NCBI RefSeq assembly: GCF_007558865.1
Contig: NZ_VLPK01000005.1
Coordinates: forward strand, 62,001 to 126,000
Reading direction: 5' to 3'
From: Mucilaginibacter corticis
GTDB taxonomy: Bacteria; Bacteroidota; Bacteroidia; Sphingobacteriales; Sphingobacteriaceae
Length of the DNA: 64,000 nucleotides
The translations under genes and the position numbers were made by a program. A model generated the notes under the pieces. It searched no databases and was not told where the DNA came from. It worked only from the letters and a program-made list of their open reading frames with translations. This document shows positions 24,773 through 33,378 of this stretch, in pieces (position 1 is the first letter of the stretch; the number at the start of each line of letters is the position of its first letter).

Positions 24773-24942
24773 GACGCTATATTTTTACTTAATGATGGCT
24801 CTTCACAAAGCTCCTTTTTGATAAAAGAAGACTTGACCACAAGTTATTAACACTTGGGTTACCTTTTGTAATAGAGTTCTTGTTTCATTCTGTTTAATTG
24901 ATTTACATTAAATATTTCATTTACAGTATATTAACTTAAAAT

Positions 24943-24986
24943 CTTGTTTCACCTGTTTCATTTGTTTCACACTCACGTGAAACAAG
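24943..24986. repeat. stuttered element, word TTGTTTCAC, with inverted copy, upstream of purM
   Basis: Three spaced copies of (T)GTTTCA at 24943-24952, 24953-24960 and 24961-24970 are followed by the inverted copy GTGAAACAAG at 24977-24986. The last arm can pair perfectly (10 bp) with the first copy or 9 of 10 bp with the third, giving two alternative hairpins. A further loose copy (CTTGTTTCATTCTGTTT) lies near 24879. It sits 36 bp before the purM promoter box. Confidence 0.65.
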
Positions 24987-25021
24987 CACAAGCTTGAGCA
25001 AATGAATATCGACATTAAGCG

Positions 25022-25029
25022 TATATTTG
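25022..25029 (+). promoter_or_regulatory. -7 promoter box of purM (TATATTTG)
   Basis: TAnnTTTG match only 3 nt before the ATG at 25033. The upstream in-frame TTG (25027) lies within the box. Transcription would start at or just inside the coding region. Confidence 0.5.
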
Positions 25030-25032
25030 TCC

Positions 25033-26214
25033 ATGGTTTCTTCGCAACGATATGATCAGCGAGGCGTATCCGCCTCAAAAGACGACGTACACAACGCAAT
25101 TAAAAACATTGACAAAGGCATATTCCCTAAGGCTTTTTGTAAGATCATTCCTGATATCCTGAATGGAGACCCGGATTATTGCAACATTATGCATGCGGAT
25201 GGTGCGGGTACAAAATCGTCACTTGCATATACCTATTGGAAAGAAACAGGCGATATCTCTGTTTGGCACGGCATTGCGCAGGATGCCATTATTATGAACC
25301 TTGACGACCTGCTTTGCGTGGGCGTTACTGATAATATCCTGTTGTCATCCACCATCGGCAGGAACAAGAACCTGATACCCGGCGAGGTTATAGCCGCCAT
25401 AATAAACGGCACAGAAGAAATACTGGCAGAATTGCGTAACGCGGGTATCGGCATATACTCGACAGGCGGTGAAACTGCTGATGTTGGCGACCTTGTCCGT
25501 ACTGTAATTGTCGACTCGACGGTTACCTGCCGGATGAAACGCAGCGATGTGATATCAAACGACCGAATTAAACCCGGTGATGTTATAGTCGGTCTGGCAT
25601 CATACGGCCAGGCAACTTATGAGAATGAGTATAACGGCGGCATGGGCTCAAACGGTTTAACATCCGCACGCCATGACGTATTCAATAAGACTATCGCTGA
25701 TAAATATCCTGAAAGCTATGACGCGGCTATCCCGTATGAGTTAATATTCTCAGGTACAAAGGGACTAACAGATCCGATAAACATCGGCGACGGAAAATCT
25801 GTAAATGCAGGTAAGCTCGTGTTATCAGCAACCCGTACTTATGCACCCATCATAAAGCAGATCTTAGATAAATACAGAAGCCAGGTACATGGCATGGTAC
25901 ACTGCAGTGGTGGTGCGCAAACCAAAGTACTGCACTTTGTTGACCAATTGCATATTATTAAGGATAACTTATTCCCTATCCCACCCCTGTTTAAACTAAT
26001 CCAGGAAGAATCAAAAACAAGCTGGCAGGAAATGTACAAGGTATTTAATATGGGTCACCGCATGGAGTTGTATGTACCGCAAGAAATAGCCGAAGAATTG
26101 ATAGTCATATCAAAAAGCTTTGGCGTTGAAGCACAGATTGTTGGCCACGTTGAAGCTGCCGAAAATAAACAAGTAACTATCCGGTCTGAATTTGGAGAGT
26201 TTATATATAATTAA
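25033..26214 (+). CDS. purM: phosphoribosylformylglycinamidine cyclo-ligase (AIR synthase)
   Basis: 393 residues, the longer Bacteroidota form of PurM. It closes the imidazole ring (FGAM to AIR) with ATP in purine synthesis. The N-terminus SSQRYDQRGVSASKDDVHNAI is typical of the group. The PurM core shows HADGAGTKSS (nucleotide/substrate loop), GIAQDAIIMNLDDLLCVG, the Gly-rich YSTGGETADVGD, and MVHCSGGAQTKVLHF. The ATG at 25033 is chosen over the TTG at 25027, which lies inside the promoter box. Convergent with ompA, with a shared terminator. Confidence 0.92.
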   Translation: MVSSQRYDQRGVSASKDDVHNAIKNIDKGIFPKAFCKIIPDILNGDPDYCNIMHADGAGTKSSLAYTYWKETGDISVWHGIAQDAIIMNLDDLLCVGVTDNILLSSTIGRNKNLIPGEVIAAIINGTEEILAELRNAGIGIYSTGGETADVGDLVRTVIVDSTVTCRMKRSDVISNDRIKPGDVIVGLASYGQATYENEYNGGMGSNGLTSARHDVFNKTIADKYPESYDAAIPYELIFSGTKGLTDPINIGDGKSVNAGKLVLSATRTYAPIIKQILDKYRSQVHGMVHCSGGAQTKVLHFVDQLHIIKDNLFPIPPLFKLIQEESKTSWQEMYKVFNMGHRMELYVPQEIAEELIVISKSFGVEAQIVGHVEAAENKQVTIRSEFGEFIYN

Positions 26215-26230
26215 CCTTTTACATAAAACA

Positions 26231-26260
26231 GAAAACCCCGGTCAAATGACCGGGGTTTTC
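26231..26260. terminator. bidirectional intrinsic terminator between purM and ompA-like gene
   Basis: Perfect 13-bp stem GAAAACCCCGGTC/GACCGGGGTTTTC with an AAAT loop. The T runs are part of the stem on both strands, so it serves both convergent genes. Confidence 0.92.
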
Positions 26261-26282
26261 TATTTATTATGGCTATTGCAGA

Positions 26283-27638
26283 TTAAAACAACGTGAATTC
26301 TACACGACGGTTTAACTGACGACCTTTTGCTGTTTTGTTTGATGCAATAGGTTGTGTTTTACCATAACCGGTAGCTTCTATGCGTGAAGCATTGGCACCT
26401 TTACTTACTAAGTAAGTTTTGATAGATTCTGCACGGTCCTTAGATAATTTAAGGTTAGCAGCATCAGAACCTACATTGTCTGTATGGCCTGCCAGTTTCA
26501 AGCTAAAGTTTTTATCAATTAACAATTGAGCAACCTTATCAAGGCTTGGCAATGAATGGTCGCGGATTGTTGCTTTACCAAAATCAAACTCGAGGTTCTT
26601 AATGGCTTCTTTAACTACTTTTTTATCTTCTTCTGTAACATATATTTTTGTTGTAGCTACAGGCAGCGGGCAGCCGGAACCATCTACTTTAGTACCGGCA
26701 GGTGTGCCAGGACATTTATCATAGAAGTCAGGAACACCATCGCCATCACTATCAGTAGTGAATTTAGCAAGGTTAGCATTAGTTGTGTTCAAAGCATTTT
26801 TGGTAGCATCTAAATCGCTACGTAACTGATTGTTTGCTGCTTTTTGCGCGTCAACTTGTGTTTGTAATCTTTGCTCATCTAACAAGTATTCATGACGCAT
26901 TGACGAAACAGGGTTATGTGTAGCCAATTGTGGTTTTGACGAACCGCCTAATGCAAATTCCAAACCGATGTGACCATATGAAAACTTGTCATTGTTAGAG
27001 CCAAAATTAAAACCATCTAAGTTATCGCCATCAACAAAAGCAATCTGGTAACCCAGATCAAGGTTTACACCTTGCGACAAGTTGATTTTAAAACCTGCAC
27101 CTACAGGTACGTAACCGTTTTTAACAACATGGCCAAAATCCTTTGGTTGCCCATTAGCAAAAACAGTAGTAGGAGTATAGCCCATCATACCGAAACCGGC
27201 AGTAAGATATGGCTGAATAGCGTTTTTGTTATTTCTCCAGCTGATATTTGCCAAGGTAAAGTTAGCGCTAAGGTCAACAGCATACTTCAATTTCGTAGAA
27301 TAGCTGGTTAGCGAATTATCTTGTGATTGATTACCGGAGATCTTTCCGCCAAGATAACTTAATTGTAAACCAAATGAAGGTAAGATCTGATCTTTAATGT
27401 AAGCGCTGTAACCAATATCGGTACCAGCATGAACAAAATCTTCTCTTCCACTTCTAAAAGGTGAATAAGGGGTTAAAAGGCCACCGTTAATACCAATTGA
27501 CCATGTGCGAAATGAAGACACCGGTGAGAATGGTTGGACGTACTCTGTCTTTATAGAGTCGGTGGTTTGGGCAAACGTAGCACCGCCAACCAATACTCCT
27601 GTCAGGATAAGGGCGGTCTTTTTTAGATTTGTTTTCAT
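26283..27638 (-). CDS. OmpA-family outer membrane protein with thrombospondin type-3 repeat
   Basis: 451 residues. A signal peptide (cleavage near TFA-QT) leads into an N-terminal beta-barrel of about 220 residues. A coiled, Gln/Asn-rich linker follows (LDEQRLQTQVDAQKAANNQLR, near 245-285). Then comes a calcium-binding TSP3 repeat (DSDGDGVPDFYDKCPGTPAG) and the OmpA C-terminal peptidoglycan-binding domain (LAGHTDNVGSDAANLKLSKDRAE, near 375-451, with the Asp and Arg that contact diaminopimelate). It links outer membrane to cell wall. No gene partner is seen. Confidence 0.93.
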   Translation of the reverse strand: MKTNLKKTALILTGVLVGGATFAQTTDSIKTEYVQPFSPVSSFRTWSIGINGGLLTPYSPFRSGREDFVHAGTDIGYSAYIKDQILPSFGLQLSYLGGKISGNQSQDNSLTSYSTKLKYAVDLSANFTLANISWRNNKNAIQPYLTAGFGMMGYTPTTVFANGQPKDFGHVVKNGYVPVGAGFKINLSQGVNLDLGYQIAFVDGDNLDGFNFGSNNDKFSYGHIGLEFALGGSSKPQLATHNPVSSMRHEYLLDEQRLQTQVDAQKAANNQLRSDLDATKNALNTTNANLAKFTTDSDGDGVPDFYDKCPGTPAGTKVDGSGCPLPVATTKIYVTEEDKKVVKEAIKNLEFDFGKATIRDHSLPSLDKVAQLLIDKNFSLKLAGHTDNVGSDAANLKLSKDRAESIKTYLVSKGANASRIEATGYGKTQPIASNKTAKGRQLNRRVEFTLF

Positions 27639-27825
27639 AATTGTTGTTTTAGTTGATCTGCCTTAAACAAGGCACATGTTGACCTGAATAGGCAATTGCA
27701 ATGCCACCATGAAAAAACAACTTAATAACGCTGTGTTACAATCAAATAACGATTATTTACCACAACAAGAAACTGACCTGAAAAATATACAACTGTATGA
27801 TATGAAATAGATTTAAAGTGAAGTG

Positions 27826-29007
27826 TTACTCTGCACTTTTCTCTAAAGCCTGAAGAATGTCAGCTATAATATCGCGATCTTTTTCTAAACCGGTAGATAT
27901 GCGGATCAATCCTGGGGTAATGCCTACGGCTAATTGCTCTTCGCTGCTTAGCTTGGAGTGAGTAGTACTTGCCGGGTGTGAAGCAATACTGCGCGAGTCG
28001 CCAAGATTAGCTGTTACGGTTAACAGTTCTAAAGCGTTCAGGAACTTACGGCCGGCTTCTACCCCACCTTTTAATTCCATACAGAACACGCCACCACCCA
28101 ATTTCATTTGTTTTTTAGCGATGTCAAACTGCGGATGTCCTTCTAACAACGGATATTTAACCCATGCTACTTCCGGATGATTTTGCACGGCCTTGGCTGT
28201 GGCAAGCGCATTCTCTGAATGGCGGGTAATACGCACATCTAAAGTTTCTAAGCTTTTGCTTAATACCCAGGCATTAAACGGCGACAATGACGGACCTGTA
28301 TTACGACAGAAAAGATAGATCTCATTGATCAGGTCCTGACGGCCTAAAATGATACCGCCTAATACACGGCCCTGGCCGTCTATCCATTTGGTAGCTGAGT
28401 GCACAACCAAATCGGCACCAAAATCAACAGGTCTTTGCAGCAACGGTGTTGCAAAGCAGTTATCTACGTTTAATATCAGGTTATGTTTTTTTGAGAATTT
28501 ACCTGCCCATTCCAGATCCAGCACTTCCAGTTGTGGATTGGTTGGTGTTTCAAGGTAGATCATTTTAGTGTTTGGCTTTACAGCGGCTTCCCATGCAGCC
28601 TCATCATTAGCAGGCACAAGCGTATGCTCAATGCCAAAACGCTGCAAATACTTGGTAACTATTGTATAAGTGCTGCCAAATACCGAACTACAGCAGATCA
28701 GGTGATCGCCTTGTTGCAATAATGCAAAGAATGACCCGAAAATAGCAGCCATACCACTTGCAGTAGCAAATCCTGCCTCTGCACCTTCCAATACGCACAT
28801 TTTGGCGATAAATTCATCGACGTTTGGGTTACTGAAACGACTGTAAATATTATCGTCTGATTCGCCGGCAAAGGCGGCGCGCATGGTATCAGCATCTTCA
28901 AAAGTGAAGCTGCTGGTTAAATATAAGGGTGTAGAGTGTTCGTGATGTTGCGTTTTTTCACTCTGTATACGTATAGCCTGGGTTACTGGGTCTAATTGAG
29001 ATGACAT
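27826..29007 (-). CDS. metZ: O-succinylhomoserine sulfhydrylase / Cys-Met metabolism PLP enzyme
   Basis: 393 residues of the cystathionine gamma-synthase (fold type I PLP) family. The PLP-binding lysine lies in HSATKWIDGQGRVLGG; this IDGQGR context is typical of MetZ, which makes homocysteine directly from O-succinylhomoserine and sulfide. The active-site Tyr/Arg segment IYSRFSNPNVDEF is present near the N-terminus. A methionine gamma-lyase activity cannot be excluded. It follows an osmC-like gene by 18 bp on the same strand, so the two form an operon. No SAM riboswitch was recognised upstream of that operon. Confidence 0.88.
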   Translation of the reverse strand: MSSQLDPVTQAIRIQSEKTQHHEHSTPLYLTSSFTFEDADTMRAAFAGESDDNIYSRFSNPNVDEFIAKMCVLEGAEAGFATASGMAAIFGSFFALLQQGDHLICCSSVFGSTYTIVTKYLQRFGIEHTLVPANDEAAWEAAVKPNTKMIYLETPTNPQLEVLDLEWAGKFSKKHNLILNVDNCFATPLLQRPVDFGADLVVHSATKWIDGQGRVLGGIILGRQDLINEIYLFCRNTGPSLSPFNAWVLSKSLETLDVRITRHSENALATAKAVQNHPEVAWVKYPLLEGHPQFDIAKKQMKLGGGVFCMELKGGVEAGRKFLNALELLTVTANLGDSRSIASHPASTTHSKLSSEEQLAVGITPGLIRISTGLEKDRDIIADILQALEKSAE

Positions 29008-29025
29008 GGGTAGTATTTATATAAA

Positions 29026-29454
29026 TTACTCGGCAGGATGAACAAACACCTGCGTTTTAATTTCGGCACCGGCTTTTTCTAAAGTAGCCGCAACCGAACA
29101 ATATTTATTAACAGAAAGTTCGACAGCACGATTTGCTTTGTCCTGATCTATGTCGCCATACAAATGAAACTCAATAGACACATCTTTCCATAAGGAAGGT
29201 TCCTTTCCCGCTTCACGATCACCATTTACAACCATTTTATAGTTCTTCACTTCCTGACGTTGCTTTTTTAAAATAGCAATTACATCAATAGCCGAGCAAC
29301 CTGCAAGGCCCATCAACAGCATTTGCATTGGGCGTACGCCAAAGTTTTCGCCGCCACTTTCGGGGCTGCTATCCATTTTAACGGTATGTCCGTTCTCATC
29401 ACTCGCGGCAAAGCCAAAATCGCCATGCACACGTTCTAAATTAATTGTAGCCAT
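29026..29454 (-). CDS. OsmC-family protein
   Basis: 142 residues, single OsmC/Ohr-like domain. The two redox cysteines are present: Cys53 in MGLAGCSAID and Cys119 in NKYCSVAATL. Relatives reduce organic peroxides; this YhfA-like subgroup is less well defined. It is the first gene of an operon with metZ (18 bp). That pairing with sulfur-amino-acid synthesis is seen in other Bacteroidota and may reflect handling of sulfur or oxidative stress; this is inference. Confidence 0.88.
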   Translation of the reverse strand: MATINLERVHGDFGFAASDENGHTVKMDSSPESGGENFGVRPMQMLLMGLAGCSAIDVIAILKKQRQEVKNYKMVVNGDREAGKEPSLWKDVSIEFHLYGDIDQDKANRAVELSVNKYCSVAATLEKAGAEIKTQVFVHPAE

Positions 29455-29567
29455 AGTGTAATATGTAAAACAAGTGTGCTAAGTTATGATTTTTGAACAA
29501 GGAAAATTAGCCAAAAAGCAAGAATAGTGTAATTTTAAACAGATCAGGCTATGACTTAGATAATGTA

Positions 29568-29984
29568 TTACCGACGATTTTTTACCGGAATGACCAATTT
29601 TAAACCCGACCATACTTCGTCAACCGCGCAAACTTTAACATCAACCAAACCAATACTGATAGCATAGTTCCGGATAATATCCTCGGTAATATCAGTTAAC
29701 ACCTTGGATGATTTTTTTGGCCAGGATACCCATATCATACCGTTGGATTTGATCTGCGACATAAGCTGTGATAATAGTATTTTAAATTCTGCCTGATCCT
29801 TTGTAAAATAATGGATCAAATCCTTATTGACTAATTGATCATCACTCCATTCAATATCCCCAGGCAGATCAGTAAATAGTTCAAAGTAATGCTTTGGCTC
29901 ATTTATCAATCTGACTTTAAAATCCGGTTTAATACCGAGCTTTTTAGCTAATGGTGTGCCTGAATATCCTGCTGATTGAGCCAT
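29568..29984 (-). CDS. DUF3052 family protein
   Basis: 138 residues. The N-terminus AGYSGTPLAKKLGIKPDFKV and the SNGMIWVSWPKKSSK segment match the DUF3052 pattern as I know it. The function is unknown. It is probably cytosolic, with no signal or membrane helix. It starts 1 bp after the stop of the DinB-like gene, so the two are translated from one message. Confidence 0.8.
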   Translation of the reverse strand: MAQSAGYSGTPLAKKLGIKPDFKVRLINEPKHYFELFTDLPGDIEWSDDQLVNKDLIHYFTKDQAEFKILLSQLMSQIKSNGMIWVSWPKKSSKVLTDITEDIIRNYAISIGLVDVKVCAVDEVWSGLKLVIPVKNRR

Positions 29985-29985
29985 G

Positions 29986-30420
29986 CTAATAAACTTTCTT
30001 CAAATGACCTTTCATATGCTCAACATAATCGGCAGCAAGCCATTCAACCGAATGCATACTTACTTCAGTTTTACCATTATCGCATTGCGCAGTTAGTCTA
30101 TCCATAGGATAATTTTTCCATACGCGGATGATCTGAAAGTTAAGTAATCGCCACAATTCCAGTATTTCGTTGATGTCCTCATTCTGGTAGTGCTGTATTT
30201 CTACCCACTCAACCTGGTCATAAGTCAACTTAAAACCTTCCTGGTAAGTGCACCTCACAAAGCGTTGCAGATTTACTTGTGCACTATCAATTAAGTGACC
30301 CATAATTTCTTTACGCGACCACTTATCAGGCGCCGGTTTGCTGTCCCAATCGATAGCCTGCAGGTCGCGAGTTAACAAATCATCAATTATTGTAGCTAAT
30401 TGTCTGATGGTATCCTTCAT
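29986..30420 (-). CDS. DinB-like (DUF1569/DinB_2) protein
   Basis: 144 residues. Four-helix DinB/YfiT-like fold suggested by the pattern WSRKEIMGHLIDSAQVNLQRF, with a metal-ligand His in the GHL motif, and the C-terminal HSVEWLAADYVEHMKGHL with two further His. Such proteins are metal-dependent transferases, often for bacillithiol or other thiols, with mostly unknown substrates. It leads an operon with DUF3052. A TATTTTTG promoter box lies 31 bp upstream. Divergent from the SpmAB gene. Confidence 0.82.
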   Translation of the reverse strand: MKDTIRQLATIIDDLLTRDLQAIDWDSKPAPDKWSRKEIMGHLIDSAQVNLQRFVRCTYQEGFKLTYDQVEWVEIQHYQNEDINEILELWRLLNFQIIRVWKNYPMDRLTAQCDNGKTEVSMHSVEWLAADYVEHMKGHLKKVY

Positions 30421-30451
30421 ATCAAGGTAAGTATAATTAAAATTGAGTTAA

Positions 30452-30459
30452 CAAAAATA
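30452..30459 (-). promoter_or_regulatory. -7 promoter box of the dinB-like/DUF3052 operon (TATTTTTG)
   Basis: TAnnTTTG on the minus strand, giving a leader of about 25 nt to the ATG at 30420. Confidence 0.45.
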
Positions 30460-30515
30460 CACAGCAATCAAAATCATTTACATAATTTCACATTTGCATA
30501 TCTGTAAATAAACAT

Positions 30516-31757
30516 ATGGCTTTAAATTATATCTGGGTTACCTTCTTCTTAATTGCGTTTGTTATCGGCCTGATCAAGCTGATATTTTTTGGCGACACAG
30601 AAATATTCAGGTTAATGGCCGAGGGCACATTTGATACGTCTAAGGCAGCCGTTATGGATATAGCCCTGCCGCTTGTAGGTATTATGTCATTATGGTTGGG
30701 CATCATGAAGATCGGCGAAAAAGCAGGAGCGATCAATTTTTTATCACGCATCGTCGGGCCGTTTTTTAACCGGCTGTTTCCTGAAGTACCTAAAGATCAT
30801 CCGGCTGTGGGACAAATGATGATGAATTTTTCTGCCAATTTATTGGGGCTTGATAACGCGGCAACACCTTTCGGCTTAAAAGCCATGAATGGTTTGCAGG
30901 AACTTAATAAAAGTGACGATACCGCGTCAAACTCGCAGATCATGTTCTTAACACTTCATGCATCCGGCCTAACTATTTTACCCATAGCTATTATAGCGCA
31001 ACGGGCTATTTATCATTCTACAGATCCTACAGATGTTTTTATACCATGCATTATAGCAACCTATGTAGCAACGTTGGCAGGATTAATTGTAGTTAGTATC
31101 AAACAAAAAATAAACCTTTTTGATAGAGTAGTTATTACTTGGTTGGGCGGTATTACGGCTGCAATTGGTTTAATGATATGGTATTTTGTGGCCTTTTTAA
31201 ACAAACAACAAATTGGCGAATTTTCAAAGGTGTTTAGTAATATAGTGTACTTAACCATACCCGTCCTTTTCATTTTAGGCGGATTAAGAAAGAAGATCAA
31301 TATATTTGAAGCGTTTATAGATGGCGCTATAGAAGGGTTTGAAGTATCTGTTAAAATCATCCCCTACCTTGTTGGTTTATTGGTAGCGGTAAGCCTTTTC
31401 AGAACCTGCGGAGCGCTTACCTACATTGGTGATGGCTTTAAGTGGGTATTTGGCCATTTTCATAATATGGATACGCGTTTTACTGACGTGATACCAATTG
31501 CATTTATACGGCCGTTAAGCGGATCGGGGGCACGGGCGATGATGCTGGATAATTTAAAAACTTTTGGGGTTGATAGTTTCACCGGCCATTTATCAAGTGT
31601 GTTATATGGTACAGCCGATACCACCTTTTATATAGTCGCTCTTTATTTTGGCGCGGTTGGGATCAAGAAAACGCGCTATGCTATACCTGCTATGTTAATA
31701 GCCGATTTTTTTGGCATACTAACCGCTATATTAATATCATACTTGTTTTTCGGCTAA
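30516..31757 (+). CDS. nucleoside recognition domain protein, SpmA-SpmB fusion
   Basis: 413 residues, all-helical membrane protein. The first half carries SpmA-like NFSANLLGLDNAATPFGLKAMN; the second half carries SpmB-like RPLSGSGARAMMLDN and SVLYGTADTTFYI. In Bacillus the two are separate spore-maturation proteins; non-sporulating Bacteroidota commonly have them fused. The role is unclear, possibly transport of a nucleoside-like or small metabolite across the inner membrane. It stands alone, divergent from the dinB-like operon. Confidence 0.88.
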   Translation: MALNYIWVTFFLIAFVIGLIKLIFFGDTEIFRLMAEGTFDTSKAAVMDIALPLVGIMSLWLGIMKIGEKAGAINFLSRIVGPFFNRLFPEVPKDHPAVGQMMMNFSANLLGLDNAATPFGLKAMNGLQELNKSDDTASNSQIMFLTLHASGLTILPIAIIAQRAIYHSTDPTDVFIPCIIATYVATLAGLIVVSIKQKINLFDRVVITWLGGITAAIGLMIWYFVAFLNKQQIGEFSKVFSNIVYLTIPVLFILGGLRKKINIFEAFIDGAIEGFEVSVKIIPYLVGLLVAVSLFRTCGALTYIGDGFKWVFGHFHNMDTRFTDVIPIAFIRPLSGSGARAMMLDNLKTFGVDSFTGHLSSVLYGTADTTFYIVALYFGAVGIKKTRYAIPAMLIADFFGILTAILISYLFFG

Positions 31758-31768
31758 ATCGCTTATAA

Positions 31769-31805
31769 CAAAAAAGCAGGCTAAAATTTAACTTTTAACC
31801 TGCTT
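31769..31805 (-). terminator. intrinsic terminator of the tetR gene (shared with SpmAB)
   Basis: 13-bp stem AAGCAGGCTAAAA/TTTTAACCTGCTT with one mismatch. The minus-strand transcript ends in a T run, so it mainly serves the tetR gene; the SpmAB gene may also end here. Confidence 0.75.
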
Positions 31806-31969
31806 AATCACTCTAAAACAATCACCTCTTAACTTTAGAAGTATTTTTGATAATTGATATATAAAATATTAATTATATCTAATTAAATATATTCTGCAAA
31901 GGTATCAATAAGTTACCCTGTTTAATTGTAAATCAATCTTTTTTACTGCGAGGTGACAGTAGACTTAAG

Positions 31970-32587
31970 CTAATACATTAACCCTTTTATAAATATATCA
32001 AGCAGCAATAAACGCTTGGTATGGATCTCGTCAAGATGCTCTTTTTTAGGGAACATTACCTTTTTATGCGATACCGCGCTTACACTTACACCATGCAAAG
32101 CATCCAGAAGCAAGTCAACTATTTCTCCAGGATCATTAACAGGTTTAATATTACCTTTTTCGACCTCGGTTTTAATAGCAGCACTTAATAGCACCATTTC
32201 TGTTTGATGGATCTCCGTAATGATCTCCCAAATGGTCTCAGGTAAATTCTGTTCATTCACCCTGAAGAAGTCAAAGAAATTATAATTTTTTACAATGAAA
32301 TCATGCTTAATATCTATTTGAGAAACATATGCTTCTTTTAAATTCTCAAACTTGTTAAGTTTATTTTGCAGGTTGTCTATATATTCGCCGGCAAGCTTAC
32401 GCATAACCGCAATATATAATTGGCTTTTGTCAGGGAAATAATAGTACAGCAGCGCTTTAGAAAGTGAAAGATCGCTCGCTATTTCGTTCATTGTGGTTTT
32501 TGAGTAACCATAATGCAAAAACCTTTGGTATGCGGCATCTAAAATCTTCTCGCGTTTAATATCCTGCTGGTCGCTTCCTGAGCTCAT
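31970..32587 (-). CDS. TetR/AcrR-family transcriptional regulator
   Basis: 205 residues. The N-terminal helix-turn-helix shows REKILDAAYQRFLHYGYSKTTMNEIASDLSLSKALLYYYFPDKSQLY (residues about 13-60), with a variable ligand domain after it. It is a one-gene unit, with its own TAATTTTG promoter box 36 bp upstream and a terminator downstream. No efflux gene is directly attached; the nearest neighbour is the DUF4126 gene 154 bp upstream on the same strand. Target unknown. Confidence 0.92.
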   Translation of the reverse strand: MSSGSDQQDIKREKILDAAYQRFLHYGYSKTTMNEIASDLSLSKALLYYYFPDKSQLYIAVMRKLAGEYIDNLQNKLNKFENLKEAYVSQIDIKHDFIVKNYNFFDFFRVNEQNLPETIWEIITEIHQTEMVLLSAAIKTEVEKGNIKPVNDPGEIVDLLLDALHGVSVSAVSHKKVMFPKKEHLDEIHTKRLLLLDIFIKGLMY

Positions 32588-32623
32588 TTGTAGACTAATT
32601 ATTGCAATTACTGACTATTTAAA

Positions 32624-32631
32624 CAAAATTA
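32624..32631 (-). promoter_or_regulatory. -7 promoter box of the tetR gene at 31970 (TAATTTTG)
   Basis: TAnnTTTG on the minus strand, about 30 nt of leader before the ATG at 32587. Confidence 0.45.
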
Positions 32632-32741
32632 TCAAAAATTCTATACAATTAGCCTCACCCAGCGTCATAAGTGTTTAAACGCACGAAATTTATATATAAT
32701 CTTACATTAAGATTAAAAAAGCTTGTAGACACAAGTGAAAT

Positions 32742-33227
32742 TTATACAAATTTTGCCAAACCAACGCCTGCACCTACTACAAGCGCGTCTTCAATAGCGC
32801 CTATTACAGGATCGATAATTCCTGATGCCTTAACCGTTACCTTACGCAGGAAGAAACTGCCAAACGTCGACGCAAAAGCAGCCGATCCGCCTAATATGGC
32901 GCCAAGTACCGCGTTGCCGCCACTCGCTTTTAAGATCCCAGCTCCTGCTAATGCACCTGACAGACAACGTGCGGCTAATACTACCGGTTTGATCCTATTA
33001 GGTGCCGATGGTAGTTTATCGCCAATAAATTCGGCCAGGGCCATGTATTTTAAGCCGTTAGCAACCGCGTTTGATTGGAGAAAACCCAAACGCGATTTAG
33101 CAAATTTTTTAGATTGATGATGACTTAATATATACCCGGTTATCGCAGGAGCGGATGCTGACCGCATGCCTGCCAATACACCTATACCTAATGCCTGAAA
33201 AATTGGCCTTTCTGCTTTTAAATCCAT
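32742..33227 (-). CDS. DUF4126 family membrane protein
   Basis: 161 residues from the ATG at 33227 (MDLKAERPIFQALGIG). Gly/Ala-rich hydrophobic segments include GIGVLAGMRSASAPAI, KASGGNAVLGAILGGSAAF, and the C-terminal DALVVGAGVGLAKFV. The GMRSxxAPA pattern matches DUF4126, small inner-membrane proteins of unknown function. A longer frame reaches 33293, but the added 22 residues do not resemble the family. It lies between the tetR gene and the RND operon and is on the same strand as both. Confidence 0.8.
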   Translation of the reverse strand: MDLKAERPIFQALGIGVLAGMRSASAPAITGYILSHHQSKKFAKSRLGFLQSNAVANGLKYMALAEFIGDKLPSAPNRIKPVVLAARCLSGALAGAGILKASGGNAVLGAILGGSAAFASTFGSFFLRKVTVKASGIIDPVIGAIEDALVVGAGVGLAKFV

Positions 33228-33320
33228 TGTGGCTATTTTAATATTGCGATAAAGTGCAATAATCATTCCTAAATAGCATGTAACGTAATGCACTAAGTAT
33301 TAATTCTAAAAAATGCATAC

Positions 33321-33361
33321 AACACAAAGGCCGGCACTGATAACAGGCCGGCCTTTGTGTT
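33321..33361 (-). terminator. strong hairpin after the RND efflux operon
   Basis: Perfect 15-bp stem AACACAAAGGCCGGC/GCCGGCCTTTGTGTT with an 11-nt loop, 18 bp after the RND permease stop. The stem is very stable, although only a short T-rich tail follows. It isolates the operon from the DUF4126 gene. Confidence 0.8.
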
Positions 33362-33378
33362 ATATTAATATATCCTAC

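Noticed and set aside
24662..24850. 62-codon frame across the end of glutamine synthetase III
   Set aside because: It runs through the glnN coding end and its strong terminator; no independent support.
29455..29567. SAM riboswitch upstream of the osmC-metZ operon
   Set aside because: Checked because methionine-synthesis genes are often so controlled; no SAM-I or SAM-II core sequence or pairing was seen.
32671..33117. Plus-strand frame over the DUF4126 gene
   Set aside because: Mirror of the Gly/Ala-rich DUF4126 coding sequence; the minus strand matches a known family.
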